From the NCBI GenBank assembly GCA_020718315.1, contig DYSK01000056.1, forward strand, positions 1 through 12,507: DNA of 12,507 nucleotides, written 5' to 3'. Position numbers and translations under genes: made by a program. Shown in pieces: positions 1 to 6,915 of the stretch. Within the stretch, counting starts at the first letter, position 1. Every line of letters begins with the position of its first letter. The DNA is from Draconibacterium orientale (GTDB lineage Bacteria > Bacteroidota > Bacteroidia > Bacteroidales > UBA12170). The notes beneath the pieces were generated by a model. The model saw nothing but the letters and a program-made list of their open reading frames with translations, was not told the origin of the DNA and searched no databases.

Positions 1-1151
1 TTTAGTGTAGAGGTTGCTGAAATAGGAACAGCAGAGCTATAGACAGTACCAATACTTTGACTGGGTGTGGTTCCATCGGTGGTGTATCTAATTGTAGCTC
101 CAATTGTGGCAGATGAAATCGACACGGATTGAGGCATAGAATAAGTTCCTGGTAAAGGCGAAAAAATAGGGGGTTCGGTTGGGCTTAAAATGGTGTATGA
201 TCCGCTTGTGATATCGCTATCGAGATTCCCTGTTTTATAGGCAATTGCTTGCAAATTAGTAGCCGCAGAAATATTGATTGATGAACTGTAAACATTTCCG
301 TTGCTTTGGCTTGGAACACTTCCATCGTTTGTATATCGGATTGTTGATCCCACAGTGGCAGAAGTGATTGAAACATTTTGCGAAGTACTATAAGTTCCAG
401 CAACTGGAGAAAAAACGGGCGAAGCGCATTTAATAGAATAGGCTGCTGAAGAAATTGGACTCGGATTCATGTCAATTTTGTATGCAATTGCTTTGATCGT
501 TGTATTTTCGCCTATCACCACAGGAGATGAATACACTGTTCCAACAGTAGAGCTTGGAGTAGTTCCATCCGTTGTGTAGCGGATACTAACCCCAATTGTT
601 GTACTCAGAATACTAACGGTTTGCGACCCGTTGTATGTTCCCGCCACAGGGTTGAACGTGGGCTGAGCACAACTAATTGTATAAACGCTCCAAGAAACGT
701 CGCTATTGGTCAATCCTGTTTTGTAGGCGATGGCTTTTAGTGTAAGATTTGCGCCGATGATAACTGGTGCAGAATACAATGTTCCGATGGTAGAGCTTGG
801 TGTACTTCCATCGGTGGTATAACGAATAGAAACACCTGTTGTTAAGCTTGAAAGCGTAACCGACTGTGGACTGCTATAGGAACCTGCTGCCGGGCTCATA
901 GTTGGAGCTACGACTTTTGTAATAAGAAAATTTTTAGCAAGAACATTGCTGGCTGTCATGCCTGTTTTGTAGGCAATGGCTCTGAGTGTGCAAGAATTTG
1001 ATAAGACGATTGCTCCTGTATAAACAATTCCGTTGGTTGCGCTTGGCGTAGAATTGTCGGTGGTGTACCGAATAGTTGCTCCAACTGTAGTTGTAGCAAT
1101 GGCAACACTTACCGGCGTGGTGAAAGTACCGCCATTTGGAGAGAATGTAGG
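1..1151 (-). repeat. Five tandem protein-coding repeats of 81-83 codons
   Basis: Unit boundaries, taken at the proline opening P-x-(F/M)-(S/N)-P, are 906-1151 (82 codons), 663-905 (81), 420-662 (81), 171-419 (83) and 1-170 (cut by the edge). The core IRYTTDGSTPS-like stretch and the AIAYK stretch recur in every complete unit. Codons for the same residues differ between units (for example, ATT CGT TAT ACC versus ATC CGC TAC ACA), so the copies have diverged at silent sites while the protein pattern has been kept. This argues for old duplication under selection rather than a recent expansion. Confidence 0.85.
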
Positions 1152-1259
1152 CGATGAAACTTTTGCGCCAAAAGTGGCAATTGAAAGCACTAACAAGCTC
1201 AATATCAAAAATAATTTTTGATATATGCTGTTGATTGCCTTATTCTTTTTTATTCTCAT
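1..1259 (-). CDS. Secreted tandem-repeat protein with chitobiase/Fn3-associated-like repeats (partial, C-terminus off the left edge)
   Basis: This reading frame is open from an ATG at 1259 to the window edge (419 codons seen, no stop), so only the N-terminal part is present. Residues 1-32 form a signal peptide: a basic start (MRIKKNK), a hydrophobic core (about 16-28, FLILSLLVLSIA) and a small-residue cleavage region near TFGA. The rest is at least five copies of a module of 81-83 residues with the pattern P(T/V/I)(F/M)SP..G.Y..pqSV.I, IRYT.DG..PS...G..Y, then L.AIAYK.G. This resembles the chitobiase C-terminal/Fn3-associated beta-sandwich repeats (CHB_HEX_C type) common in secreted Bacteroidota proteins, where they act as spacers or carbohydrate-associated modules. 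No enzyme domain is visible; one may lie beyond the edge, as may a type IX secretion tail. The role is probably cell-surface or extracellular. The gene lies 82 bases behind a lipoprotein gene on the same strand, and the two may be co-transcribed. Confidence 0.85.
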   Translation of the reverse strand, partial: MRIKKNKAINSIYQKLFLILSLLVLSIATFGAKVSSPTFSPNGGTFTTPVSVAIATTTVGATIRYTTDNSTPSATNGIVYTGAIVLSNSCTLRAIAYKTGMTASNVLAKNFLITKVVAPTMSPAAGSYSSPQSVTLSSLTTGVSIRYTTDGSTPSSTIGTLYSAPVIIGANLTLKAIAYKTGLTNSDVSWSVYTISCAQPTFNPVAGTYNGSQTVSILSTTIGVSIRYTTDGTTPSSTVGTVYSSPVVIGENTTIKAIAYKIDMNPSPISSAAYSIKCASPVFSPVAGTYSTSQNVSITSATVGSTIRYTNDGSVPSQSNGNVYSSSINISAATNLQAIAYKTGNLDSDITSGSYTILSPTEPPIFSPLPGTYSMPQSVSISSATIGATIRYTTDGTTPSQSIGTVYSSAVPISATSTL

Positions 1260-1312
1260 TGTATGTTTTCTCGTTAATTTCTGAAAAGAACTGATGGATT
1301 TGTTTACAATAC

Positions 1313-1320
1313 TAAAGTTA
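1313..1320 (-). promoter_or_regulatory. Weak promoter-like -7 box for the repeat-protein gene
   Basis: Read on the minus strand this is TAACTTTA, seven of eight positions of the Bacteroidota -7 box TAnnTTTG. It lies 53 bases before the ATG at 1259. No TTTG-type -33 box is seen at the usual distance, so the gene may depend instead on read-through from the lipoprotein gene upstream. Confidence 0.25.
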
Positions 1321-1341
1321 ATTTTCCTGCACAGCCTTTAT

Positions 1342-1728
1342 TTACTTGAATGTGTAATTAATTTTTGAGTCCTTTAGTACATATTCAACATTCTTATCTG
1401 CTGTAATAAGCTTCACTGTTTTAATATACGAAGGGATTTTAACGGTTGCTTTAAACGCTTCATTAGGCTTTGTCATCCCTTTTTGATAAATCACACCTTC
1501 GGCGGAAGCAATCTTCACTAATTGGCTTGTTGTGCTAGAAATAAAAACTAAATAATCAGTACTTGTATTCCAATCAAAGGAGGCGCTTACGTTCAAATCG
1601 TTCATTTTTTTTTGAGGTTGTTCTTTCTGAATAAGCTCTTTTTGGCAAGAAGTTATGGTTAAAATTATCATAGTTAGACTTAGCAGAAGATGTTTTCTCG
1701 GAATTATATGTGTAATTTTATTTTTCAT
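1342..1728 (-). CDS. Small surface-type lipoprotein, resembles a stand-alone LruC N-terminal domain
   Basis: The protein is 128 residues. Residues 1-28 are a lipoprotein signal: basic N-terminus, hydrophobic stretch LLLSLTMIILTI and lipobox I-T-S-C28. The cysteine is followed by QKELIQKE, which resembles the lysine/acidic export signal that sends lipoproteins to the cell surface in Flavobacteriia and Capnocytophaga, so an outer-face location is likely (inference). The mature part starts near MNDLNVSASFDWNTSTDY and continues through GVIYQKG and VKIPSYIKTVKLIT. To my eye this pattern (FDW.T..., a beta strand, ..G.vY.kG..., .iP.yik.l.v) matches the N-terminal domain of LruC-type Bacteroidota lipoproteins, but those are several times longer and here the chain simply stops. 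The function is unknown. A -7 box (1761-1768) precedes it. The next gene downstream, on the same strand after 82 bases, encodes the secreted repeat protein, so the pair may form one surface-protein unit. Confidence 0.8.
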   Translation of the reverse strand: MKNKITHIIPRKHLLLSLTMIILTITSCQKELIQKEQPQKKMNDLNVSASFDWNTSTDYLVFISSTTSQLVKIASAEGVIYQKGMTKPNEAFKATVKIPSYIKTVKLITADKNVEYVLKDSKINYTFK

Positions 1729-1760
1729 TTATATCGTAATCGGTTTATTCATTTTCACCA

Positions 1761-1768
1761 CAAATATA
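1761..1768 (-). promoter_or_regulatory. Bacteroidota-type -7 promoter box for the lipoprotein gene
   Basis: The minus-strand sequence is TATATTTG, a full match to TAnnTTTG. About 20 bases upstream lies GTTTA (1789-1793), a partial match to the TTTG -33 element. A start site near 1755 would give a leader of about 27 bases before the ATG at 1728. No clear Shine-Dalgarno site is present. Confidence 0.5.
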
Positions 1769-1784
1769 CGCTGAATTTTTTTGT

Positions 1785-1834
1785 ACACTAAACACACTTT
1801 GTTACTGGGTATTATAGCTTTGTAAGTGTAGTGT
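1785..1834 (+). repeat. Imperfect inverted repeat overlapping divergent promoter elements
   Basis: ACACT (1785-1789) and ACACTT (1794-1799) can pair with AGTGT (1830-1834) and AAGTGT (1824-1829). This gives an 11-bp stem with a 4-base bulge (AAAC, 1790-1793) and a 24-base loop, followed on the plus strand by a run of T (1834-1839). The left arm covers the likely -33 region of the lipoprotein promoter and the loop contains the plus-strand TAGCTTTG box. It could be an operator for both directions or a weak plus-strand terminator; the sequence does not decide. Confidence 0.35.
1815..1822 (+). promoter_or_regulatory. Promoter-like -7 box on the plus strand, distal to the phosphofructokinase gene
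   Basis: TAGCTTTG matches TAnnTTTG. The nearest TTTG upstream (1798-1801) leaves a spacer of only 13 bases, shorter than the 17-23 usual for Bacteroidota promoters, so this is a weak call. If used, it would make a leader of nearly 290 bases carrying the 17-codon ORF at 1935. Confidence 0.25.
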
Positions 1835-2080
1835 TTTTTAGGTTTTTTATAGCGATGCAATAGGGCTTTGATTTTGAGGTGTTTAAAAACGTGTTCCGGA
1901 TCCAATATTAAATCGGTAATTTAATGCCTGTTTTATGAGTTTTTTTGAACAATTGACGGAAGATTTATTTGTCAGAGGCGAAAAATGAAGCGGAAATTGT
2001 GAGCAAAAAGAGAAGTTTAAAGGAAGAAATTTACAACCGAAGACGCTTGTTTTTTTACTCCAAAAAGTTTTAGAAATTCC

Positions 2081-2088
2081 TACATTTG
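2081..2088 (+). promoter_or_regulatory. Bacteroidota-type -7 box proximal to the phosphofructokinase gene
   Basis: TACATTTG is a full match to TAnnTTTG, 26 bases before the ATG at 2115. Transcription starting near 2095 would give a leader of about 20 bases. The -33 region is only T-rich (2051-2057), with no TTTG at the usual spacing. Confidence 0.4.
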
Positions 2089-2114
2089 TCAAACCAAAAA
2101 TTAATGGCGCTGAA

Positions 2115-3341
2115 ATGCAAAAATCGATTATAATTCTTGCCGGAGGAGGTCCGGCACCTGGTATCAACACCGTAATTGCTACCGTAGCTAAAGTTTTTAT
2201 TAAAGACGGCTTTAGAGTGATTGGATTGAATGGTGGATACAAAGCCCTGTTTGCAGAGAATCCAAATATAGTGGAAATAGATTTTAAGTTAGCCGACCGT
2301 ATTCATAAAGAAGGCGGATCTGCCATTCAGATGAGTCGCCACAAGCCAAAAGACACTGAATTTAACACAAGAATTTTTATCGAAAATGATGTAAAACTTT
2401 TGGTTACGATTGGGGGAGACGATACAGCAAGTACGGCTAATCGTATTTCTAAATTTCTTGCTGAAAACGATATTCATATCCAAAATATTCACGTCCCAAA
2501 GACCATTGACAATGACTTGCCATTGCCAGAAGGAAGTCCGACATTTGGTTACCATTCGGCCAAAAGTGAAGGTGTAAGAATTGCAACCACCATTTATGAA
2601 GATGCGCGTACAAGCGGAAACTGGTTTATTGTGAGTGCTATGGGAAGAGAAGCAGGCCATTTGGCTTTTGGCATTGGAGCCGCTTGCCATTATCCATTGA
2701 TTGTTATTCCTGAAATGTTTAATAAGACTCGCGTTTCGCTAGATAAAATTATTCGCTTAATCATTTCATCGATATTAAAAAGAAAAATTTTAGGGATTAA
2801 TTATGGTGTTGTGATTGTAAGCGAAGGCGTTTTTCATCACATGGGTGATGAGGAGATAGAAAGCTCAGGAATCGTTTTTACTTACGATGAACATGGACAT
2901 CCTGAATTGGGCAATTTAAGCAAAGCGCATATTTTCAATGTTTTGGTTCAGCAGAAATTAAAAGAATTAGGTCTTTCGGTTAAAAGCCGACCGGTAGAAA
3001 TTGGCTATGAAATTCGTTGTGTACCGCCAGTTGCTTTTGATTTGGTTTATTGTGCTTTGTTGGGAATGGGTGTAAAAAAACTTTTCGATCAGGGAACCAG
3101 TGGCGCCATGGTAACTTCAAATCAAAGGGGTGACATTTTGCCCTTATTTTTGAAAGATGTAGAAGATAAAGACGGAAAAATTCCTCCCAGATTGGTAAAC
3201 ATTGAGTCGGAGCGGTTTAAAATGGTGTATGAAGACAATCAACAATACGTAGTAGAATCGGACTACCAAAGTATTGGCCAGTATGTTAAAAACCCGGAAG
3301 AGTTTGATTTTCACAAAATATTGAATTGGACAGTGCATTGA
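2115..3341 (+). CDS. 6-phosphofructokinase family enzyme, predicted pyrophosphate-dependent
   Basis: The protein is 408 residues and cytoplasmic. It phosphorylates fructose 6-phosphate to fructose 1,6-bisphosphate, the committed glycolytic step. Visible motifs, in order: phosphate-donor loop GGGPAPGIN (10-18), GGDDT (100-104), PKTIDND (128-134, with the catalytic Asp at 132) and MGREAGH (176-182). In this superfamily GGDG plus PGTIDND marks ATP enzymes, while Asp in GGDD and Lys in PKTIDND mark pyrophosphate enzymes. Both PPi-type residues are present, so EC 2.7.1.90 is the better prediction, and the step may be reversible. Donor specificity is inferred, not shown. The start is chosen because the donor loop follows within ten residues, as in the family; the frame is open upstream but has no ATG, GTG or TTG. 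The gene lies alone, divergent from the lipoprotein and 107 bases before the transporter gene, which has its own promoter box. Confidence 0.9.
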   Translation: MQKSIIILAGGGPAPGINTVIATVAKVFIKDGFRVIGLNGGYKALFAENPNIVEIDFKLADRIHKEGGSAIQMSRHKPKDTEFNTRIFIENDVKLLVTIGGDDTASTANRISKFLAENDIHIQNIHVPKTIDNDLPLPEGSPTFGYHSAKSEGVRIATTIYEDARTSGNWFIVSAMGREAGHLAFGIGAACHYPLIVIPEMFNKTRVSLDKIIRLIISSILKRKILGINYGVVIVSEGVFHHMGDEEIESSGIVFTYDEHGHPELGNLSKAHIFNVLVQQKLKELGLSVKSRPVEIGYEIRCVPPVAFDLVYCALLGMGVKKLFDQGTSGAMVTSNQRGDILPLFLKDVEDKDGKIPPRLVNIESERFKMVYEDNQQYVVESDYQSIGQYVKNPEEFDFHKILNWTVH

Positions 3342-3392
3342 TTTACGCGCTTAAAATGCAGAAATCCGGTTTTTTATTCCATTAAAAATAAT

Positions 3393-3400
3393 TAGTTTTG
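3393..3400 (+). promoter_or_regulatory. Bacteroidota-type -7 box for the RND transporter gene
   Basis: TAGTTTTG matches TAnnTTTG and is followed by CAGCC, giving the TTTGC context often seen in this phylum. The -33 region 19 bases upstream is a T run (3370-3375). A start near 3407 gives a leader of about 40 bases. A GGAG at 3442-3445 sits unusually close, 3 bases, to the ATG at 3449. Confidence 0.45.
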
Positions 3401-3448
3401 CAGCCTTTCAACATAGCTGTACATTGTTTTTAATTTGAACTGGAGAAA

Positions 3449-5791
3449 ATGTGGAAATACATTGTCAGGTGGATACTTAGATACCGAATTACGAATCTTG
3501 TAATTATCGGTTTGATTACTCTGTTTTTTGGATATCAAATGCGCTCTTTGAAGCTTTCGTACGAAATGCCTCAAATGCTTCCCGACAATCACCCTTCCTT
3601 AAAAGCTTACGAAAAATTCAAGACTGAATTTGGTCAAGATGGAGCTGTGATGTTTGCCGGAGCGGTGAATCCAGATATTTTCACGCTCGAAAAATTCAAT
3701 GCTTTTTATGACTTATCCCATAAGTTGAAAGAAATAAAGGGAGTAGAAGGCGTTGTGTCCATTGCCCAAATTTACACGCTCGAAAAAGACACGAAAGAGA
3801 AGAAGTTTAACTTTAAATCTATCTTAACCAAACGGCCCGAAACGCAACAGGAATTGGATTCTTTAAAAGGGCTTATTTATTCGCTTCCTTTTTACGATGG
3901 ATTGTTGTACAATGCAGAATCGCAAGTTTACTTGTTGATGATTACACTTGATAAAGAGGTTCTGGATACAAGAGAGCGAGTCCCCTTAATTTACACCATT
4001 AAAGCCGAAATTGATAAATACGCTCAGGAACAAGAGTTGGAAATGCATTTATCCGGATTGCCGTATATCCGAACTATTACCAGCGACTTGATAAAAAGCG
4101 AGTTGTATTCTTTTATTTTTTATGCTCTCTTTGTGGCCGCTTTTATTTTGCTCCTATTCTTTCGTTCGGCAAAAATGGTCTTGTATCCTATTCTTACTGT
4201 TACAATTAGTGTAGTTTGGACGCTTGGCTTGACTGCTTTGTTAGGCTATCAAATCACTATTCTTACCGGAATTATTCCTCCATTATTGATCATTATCGGA
4301 ATCGAAAACAGCATCTTTTTACTTAATAAATACATTTCCGAATACAGCATTCATCAAAATAAAATAAAAGCACTAACTAGAATGGTTAGCAGGGTAGGAA
4401 GCGCTAACTTCTTAACCAATGCAACGACTGCTGCCGGTTTTGCTTCTTTTATAATCACTCGAAATCAATTATTGTTGGAATTTGGAATTGTAGCCTCTTT
4501 GGCAATTCTCGGGATTTATTTGCTCACGCTGATACTTATTCCTATATTATTTTCATACCGAGGCACTCCAAATTCGCGTCAACTTTCTAATGTGGAGGAC
4601 GGGATTGTATCGAAAATAGTAGATAAGATTCTAATTGTAGTCTCCAAACATCGTAATTGGGTTTATGGTTTAAGTATTTCGCTCTTTATTGCCGGAATTA
4701 TAGGCGTTAGCATGTTGAAAACATCTGGAAATATTGTGGACGATATTCCGAAAGACGATGTGCTTTATCAAGACTTGCTCTTTTTCGAGAAAAATTTTAA
4801 TGGCGTAATGCCCTTCGAAATTACAATTGATACCAAAAAACCTCGAGGTATTTTGCAACTTAGCACGATTCAAAAAATTGAAAATTTGCAAAATGTTTTG
4901 TTGGAATATCCTGAACTTTCTCGTCCGGTTTCCATTACGGAAGTGGTTAAATTTTCGAAGCAAGCTTTTTATAATGGTGATGCTAAAAAATATGTCCTCC
5001 CGAATAATCAGGAAAAGAATTTTATATTGGCTTATATGCCGAAAATTGATTCTGGCAATCAAAATATCTTGAAGAGTTTTGTGGATAATGAATTACAAAT
5101 GACCCGTGTTACCGTTCAAATGGCTAACCTGGGAACAAACGAAATAGAATTGCTCAAGGACGAATTGAGGCCGAGAATTGATTCTATTTTTCCGCCGGAA
5201 AAATTTAATGTGGAAATTACCGGTTCCAGCGTGGTGTTTTTAGAAGGCACAAAATATCTAGTCAAAAATTTATTACAGAGTTTGATATTAGCCGCAGTAG
5301 TCATTTCCTTACTTATGGCTTTATTGTTTACATCGGCTCGAATGATTGTGCTGGTTTTAATTCCGAATCTTTTGCCCCAACTCCTAACAGCAGCTATGAT
5401 GGGCTATCTTGGAATCACCATCAAACCTTCAACCATTTTGATCTTTAGTATTGCCTTGGGAATTTCTGTTGACAATGCCATTCATTTTTTATCGCGCTAT
5501 CGCTATCAGCTTAAACATAACAATTGGCAAATCAGTATTTCTGTTTTGAAAGCGTTGAGAGAAACAGGGTATAGCATGATATATTCTTCCATTGTATTGT
5601 TTTTCGGGTTCTACATTTTTACGCTTTCTAAATTTGGCGGAACAGAATCTATGGGCTATTTAATCTCCTTCACTTTGTTCGTAGCTCTCATTGCCAATCT
5701 TTTTCTACTGCCTTCCATATTGATGACCCTCGATAAGTTTATGACCACGCGGGCTTTCAAAGCTTCCTTATTAGAGGAAGAAGAAGAGTAA
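3449..5791 (+). CDS. RND/MMPL-superfamily inner-membrane transporter (HAE3-like)
   Basis: This is a 780-residue integral membrane protein with the duplicated RND layout. There is one helix near 14-31, then a periplasmic loop (about 32-217) and five helices (219-238, 244-264, 269-291, about 320-337, 342-370). The second half repeats this: a helix at 403-423, a periplasmic loop (424-608) and helices at 609-628, 631-651, 659-679, 705-726 and 735-760. The proton-relay position in the second half is seen in GISVDNAIHFLSRYR (671-685); the matching site in the first half is GIENSIFLLNKY (284-295), with Glu in place of Asp. Length and layout fit the HAE3/MMPL group (SSD-type permeases), which move lipids or other hydrophobic compounds, rather than the 1000-residue drug pumps. 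No membrane-fusion or outer-membrane partner gene is nearby, and the substrate cannot be told. The C-terminus ends in an acidic run (LLEEEEE). Confidence 0.88.
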   Translation: MWKYIVRWILRYRITNLVIIGLITLFFGYQMRSLKLSYEMPQMLPDNHPSLKAYEKFKTEFGQDGAVMFAGAVNPDIFTLEKFNAFYDLSHKLKEIKGVEGVVSIAQIYTLEKDTKEKKFNFKSILTKRPETQQELDSLKGLIYSLPFYDGLLYNAESQVYLLMITLDKEVLDTRERVPLIYTIKAEIDKYAQEQELEMHLSGLPYIRTITSDLIKSELYSFIFYALFVAAFILLLFFRSAKMVLYPILTVTISVVWTLGLTALLGYQITILTGIIPPLLIIIGIENSIFLLNKYISEYSIHQNKIKALTRMVSRVGSANFLTNATTAAGFASFIITRNQLLLEFGIVASLAILGIYLLTLILIPILFSYRGTPNSRQLSNVEDGIVSKIVDKILIVVSKHRNWVYGLSISLFIAGIIGVSMLKTSGNIVDDIPKDDVLYQDLLFFEKNFNGVMPFEITIDTKKPRGILQLSTIQKIENLQNVLLEYPELSRPVSITEVVKFSKQAFYNGDAKKYVLPNNQEKNFILAYMPKIDSGNQNILKSFVDNELQMTRVTVQMANLGTNEIELLKDELRPRIDSIFPPEKFNVEITGSSVVFLEGTKYLVKNLLQSLILAAVVISLLMALLFTSARMIVLVLIPNLLPQLLTAAMMGYLGITIKPSTILIFSIALGISVDNAIHFLSRYRYQLKHNNWQISISVLKALRETGYSMIYSSIVLFFGFYIFTLSKFGGTESMGYLISFTLFVALIANLFLLPSILMTLDKFMTTRAFKASLLEEEEE

Positions 5792-5874
5792 TTGAGCGAA
5801 ATATATTTTATTTTTTTTACGAAGTATTCTTAATTTTTCTAATTTAGACAATCAGAAAGAAGGCTTTAATCAGC

Positions 5875-5907
5875 TTTGCACAAGACGAGCCGTGGGCAAA
5901 TATTTTG
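5875..5907 (+). promoter_or_regulatory. Probable promoter for rfbA with TTTG / ATATTTTG elements
   Basis: TTTG (5875-5878) and ATATTTTG (5900-5907, one mismatch to TAnnTTTG) are 21 bases apart, within the usual Bacteroidota spacing. The -7 box lies inside a small palindrome, GCAAA-TAT-TTTGC, and the -33 box is part of another TTTGC, so three copies of the same half-site span the promoter. The start site would fall near 5914, giving a leader of about 60 bases that contains the palindrome CAAGCTTG (5914-5921). Confidence 0.4.
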
Positions 5908-5974
5908 CATCGGCAAGCTTGAAAAAAGTAAAAAACCAATTCGTTCTGACAATGAATGATAAAATTAAAAACTG

Positions 5975-6835
5975 ATGAAAGGAATAATCTTAGCCGGCGG
6001 CGCGGGAACACGCTTACATCCCTTAACCATTGCAATAAGTAAGCAATTGATGCCTATTTACAATAAGCCCATGATTTATTACCCGTTGTCGGTTTTGATG
6101 ATGGCAGGCATTCGTGAAATTTTAATTATTTCGACTCCACAAGATCTGCCGCATTTTAAAACTTTGTTTGGAAGTGGAGAAAATTTAGGCCTTCAATTTA
6201 GTTATGTGGAGCAAATTGTTCCAAATGGATTAGCGCAGGCTTTTGTTTTAGGAGAAGAATTTATTGGAAAAGATAAAGTAGCCTTGATTTTGGGCGATAA
6301 CATTTTTTACATGCGAGGTTTGACAACACTTCTGAAGAGCGTTAACGATCCGGTTGGTGGAGTTGTTTTTGCTTATCAAGTTACCGATCCACAACGATAC
6401 GGTGTAGTAGAATTTGATCAAAACATGAAAGCTATTTCGCTGGAAGAAAAGCCCAAGAATCCAAAATCGAACTATGCAGTGCCGGGTTTGTATTTTTACG
6501 ATAACTCGGTAGTGGAAATTGCAAAAAATATTAAACCTAGCTTAAGGGGGGAATACGAAATTACCGACGTAAATAGAAAATACTTGGAACAGGATAAACT
6601 CTTTGTTTCTGTATTAGGAAGGGGAACCGCTTGGCTTGATACCGGAACTTTTACTTCGCTTAACGAAGCTTCCCAATTTGTAGAAGTTATCGAAAATAGA
6701 CAGGGGATGATGATAAGTAATATTGAAGAAATAGCGTATCGAATGGGATTTATTGACGCTGAGCAGTTGCGCAAAATTGCAGAACCTCTGCGAAAAAGCG
6801 GATATGGAGAATATTTGTTGAATTTACTGAAATAA
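5975..6835 (+). CDS. rfbA: Glucose-1-phosphate thymidylyltransferase
   Basis: The protein is 286 residues, the usual size. It joins glucose 1-phosphate and dTTP to give dTDP-glucose and pyrophosphate, the first step toward dTDP-L-rhamnose and other dTDP-deoxysugars for surface polysaccharide. Signature stretches are the nucleotide-binding loop GGAGTRLHPLT (8-18), SKQLMPIYNKPMIYYPLS (22-39), the metal-binding GDNIFY, then EEKPKNPKSNYAVPGLYFYD and RGTAWLDTGT. All core motifs appear intact. The start is set by the family N-terminus MKGIILAGG. The partner genes rfbB, rfbC and rfbD are not in the window, so this copy stands alone with its own promoter-like elements in the 183-base gap after the transporter gene. 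The symbol rmlA is equivalent. Confidence 0.95.
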   Translation: MKGIILAGGAGTRLHPLTIAISKQLMPIYNKPMIYYPLSVLMMAGIREILIISTPQDLPHFKTLFGSGENLGLQFSYVEQIVPNGLAQAFVLGEEFIGKDKVALILGDNIFYMRGLTTLLKSVNDPVGGVVFAYQVTDPQRYGVVEFDQNMKAISLEEKPKNPKSNYAVPGLYFYDNSVVEIAKNIKPSLRGEYEITDVNRKYLEQDKLFVSVLGRGTAWLDTGTFTSLNEASQFVEVIENRQGMMISNIEEIAYRMGFIDAEQLRKIAEPLRKSGYGEYLLNLLK

Positions 6836-6885
6836 ATGCGATTACTTCCAATCATCACCATTTTTTAATATCCAAAAGCTTTGAT

Positions 6886-6893
6886 TACCTTTG
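6886..6893 (+). promoter_or_regulatory. Bacteroidota-type -7 box for the polyprenyl synthase gene
   Basis: TACCTTTG matches TAnnTTTG and is followed by CCAAGCC, close to the CAGCC context of the transporter promoter. A T run (6861-6866) lies at the -33 position. The predicted leader is about 15 bases, with no Shine-Dalgarno site before the ATG at 6916. Confidence 0.45.
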
Positions 6894-6915
6894 CCAAGCC
6901 TAATCAAATTGCTCT

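Larger units (their letters stand above)
1729..2114. other. Divergent intergenic region (386 bases) with promoter boxes and short leader ORFs
   Basis: This stretch separates the minus-strand lipoprotein from the plus-strand phosphofructokinase. It holds three TAnnTTTG boxes (one minus, two plus), an imperfect inverted repeat around 1785-1834 followed by a T run, a 17-codon ORF at 1935-1988 and a 9-codon ORF at 2104-2133 that overlaps the phosphofructokinase start. The long minus-strand frame across this region (1883-2242) has no family resemblance and runs into the phosphofructokinase coding sequence, so I treat it as non-coding. Confidence 0.6.

Noticed and set aside
1..1151. CRISPR or non-coding satellite array
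   Set aside because: The periodicity of about 245 bases is protein repeat structure in one open frame, with divergent silent sites and no short identical repeats.
1989..2114. N-terminal extension of the phosphofructokinase in the open frame upstream
   Set aside because: No ATG, GTG or TTG codon occurs in that frame between the TGA at 1986 and the ATG at 2115, and the family begins just before the GGGPAPG loop.
1883..2242. Minus-strand open frame of 119 codons across the intergenic region and the phosphofructokinase start
   Set aside because: It overlaps the conserved N-terminus of the phosphofructokinase antisense, has no recognisable family and no promoter or ribosome site.
4670..5062. Antisense and alternate-frame ORFs within the RND transporter (also 4827-5072)
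   Set aside because: They lie wholly inside the conserved transporter reading frame and show no family resemblance.
6836..6866. Terminator after rfbA (GATT-acttcc-AATC followed by a T run)
   Set aside because: The stem is only four A/T-rich base pairs and is separated from the T run, too weak to call.
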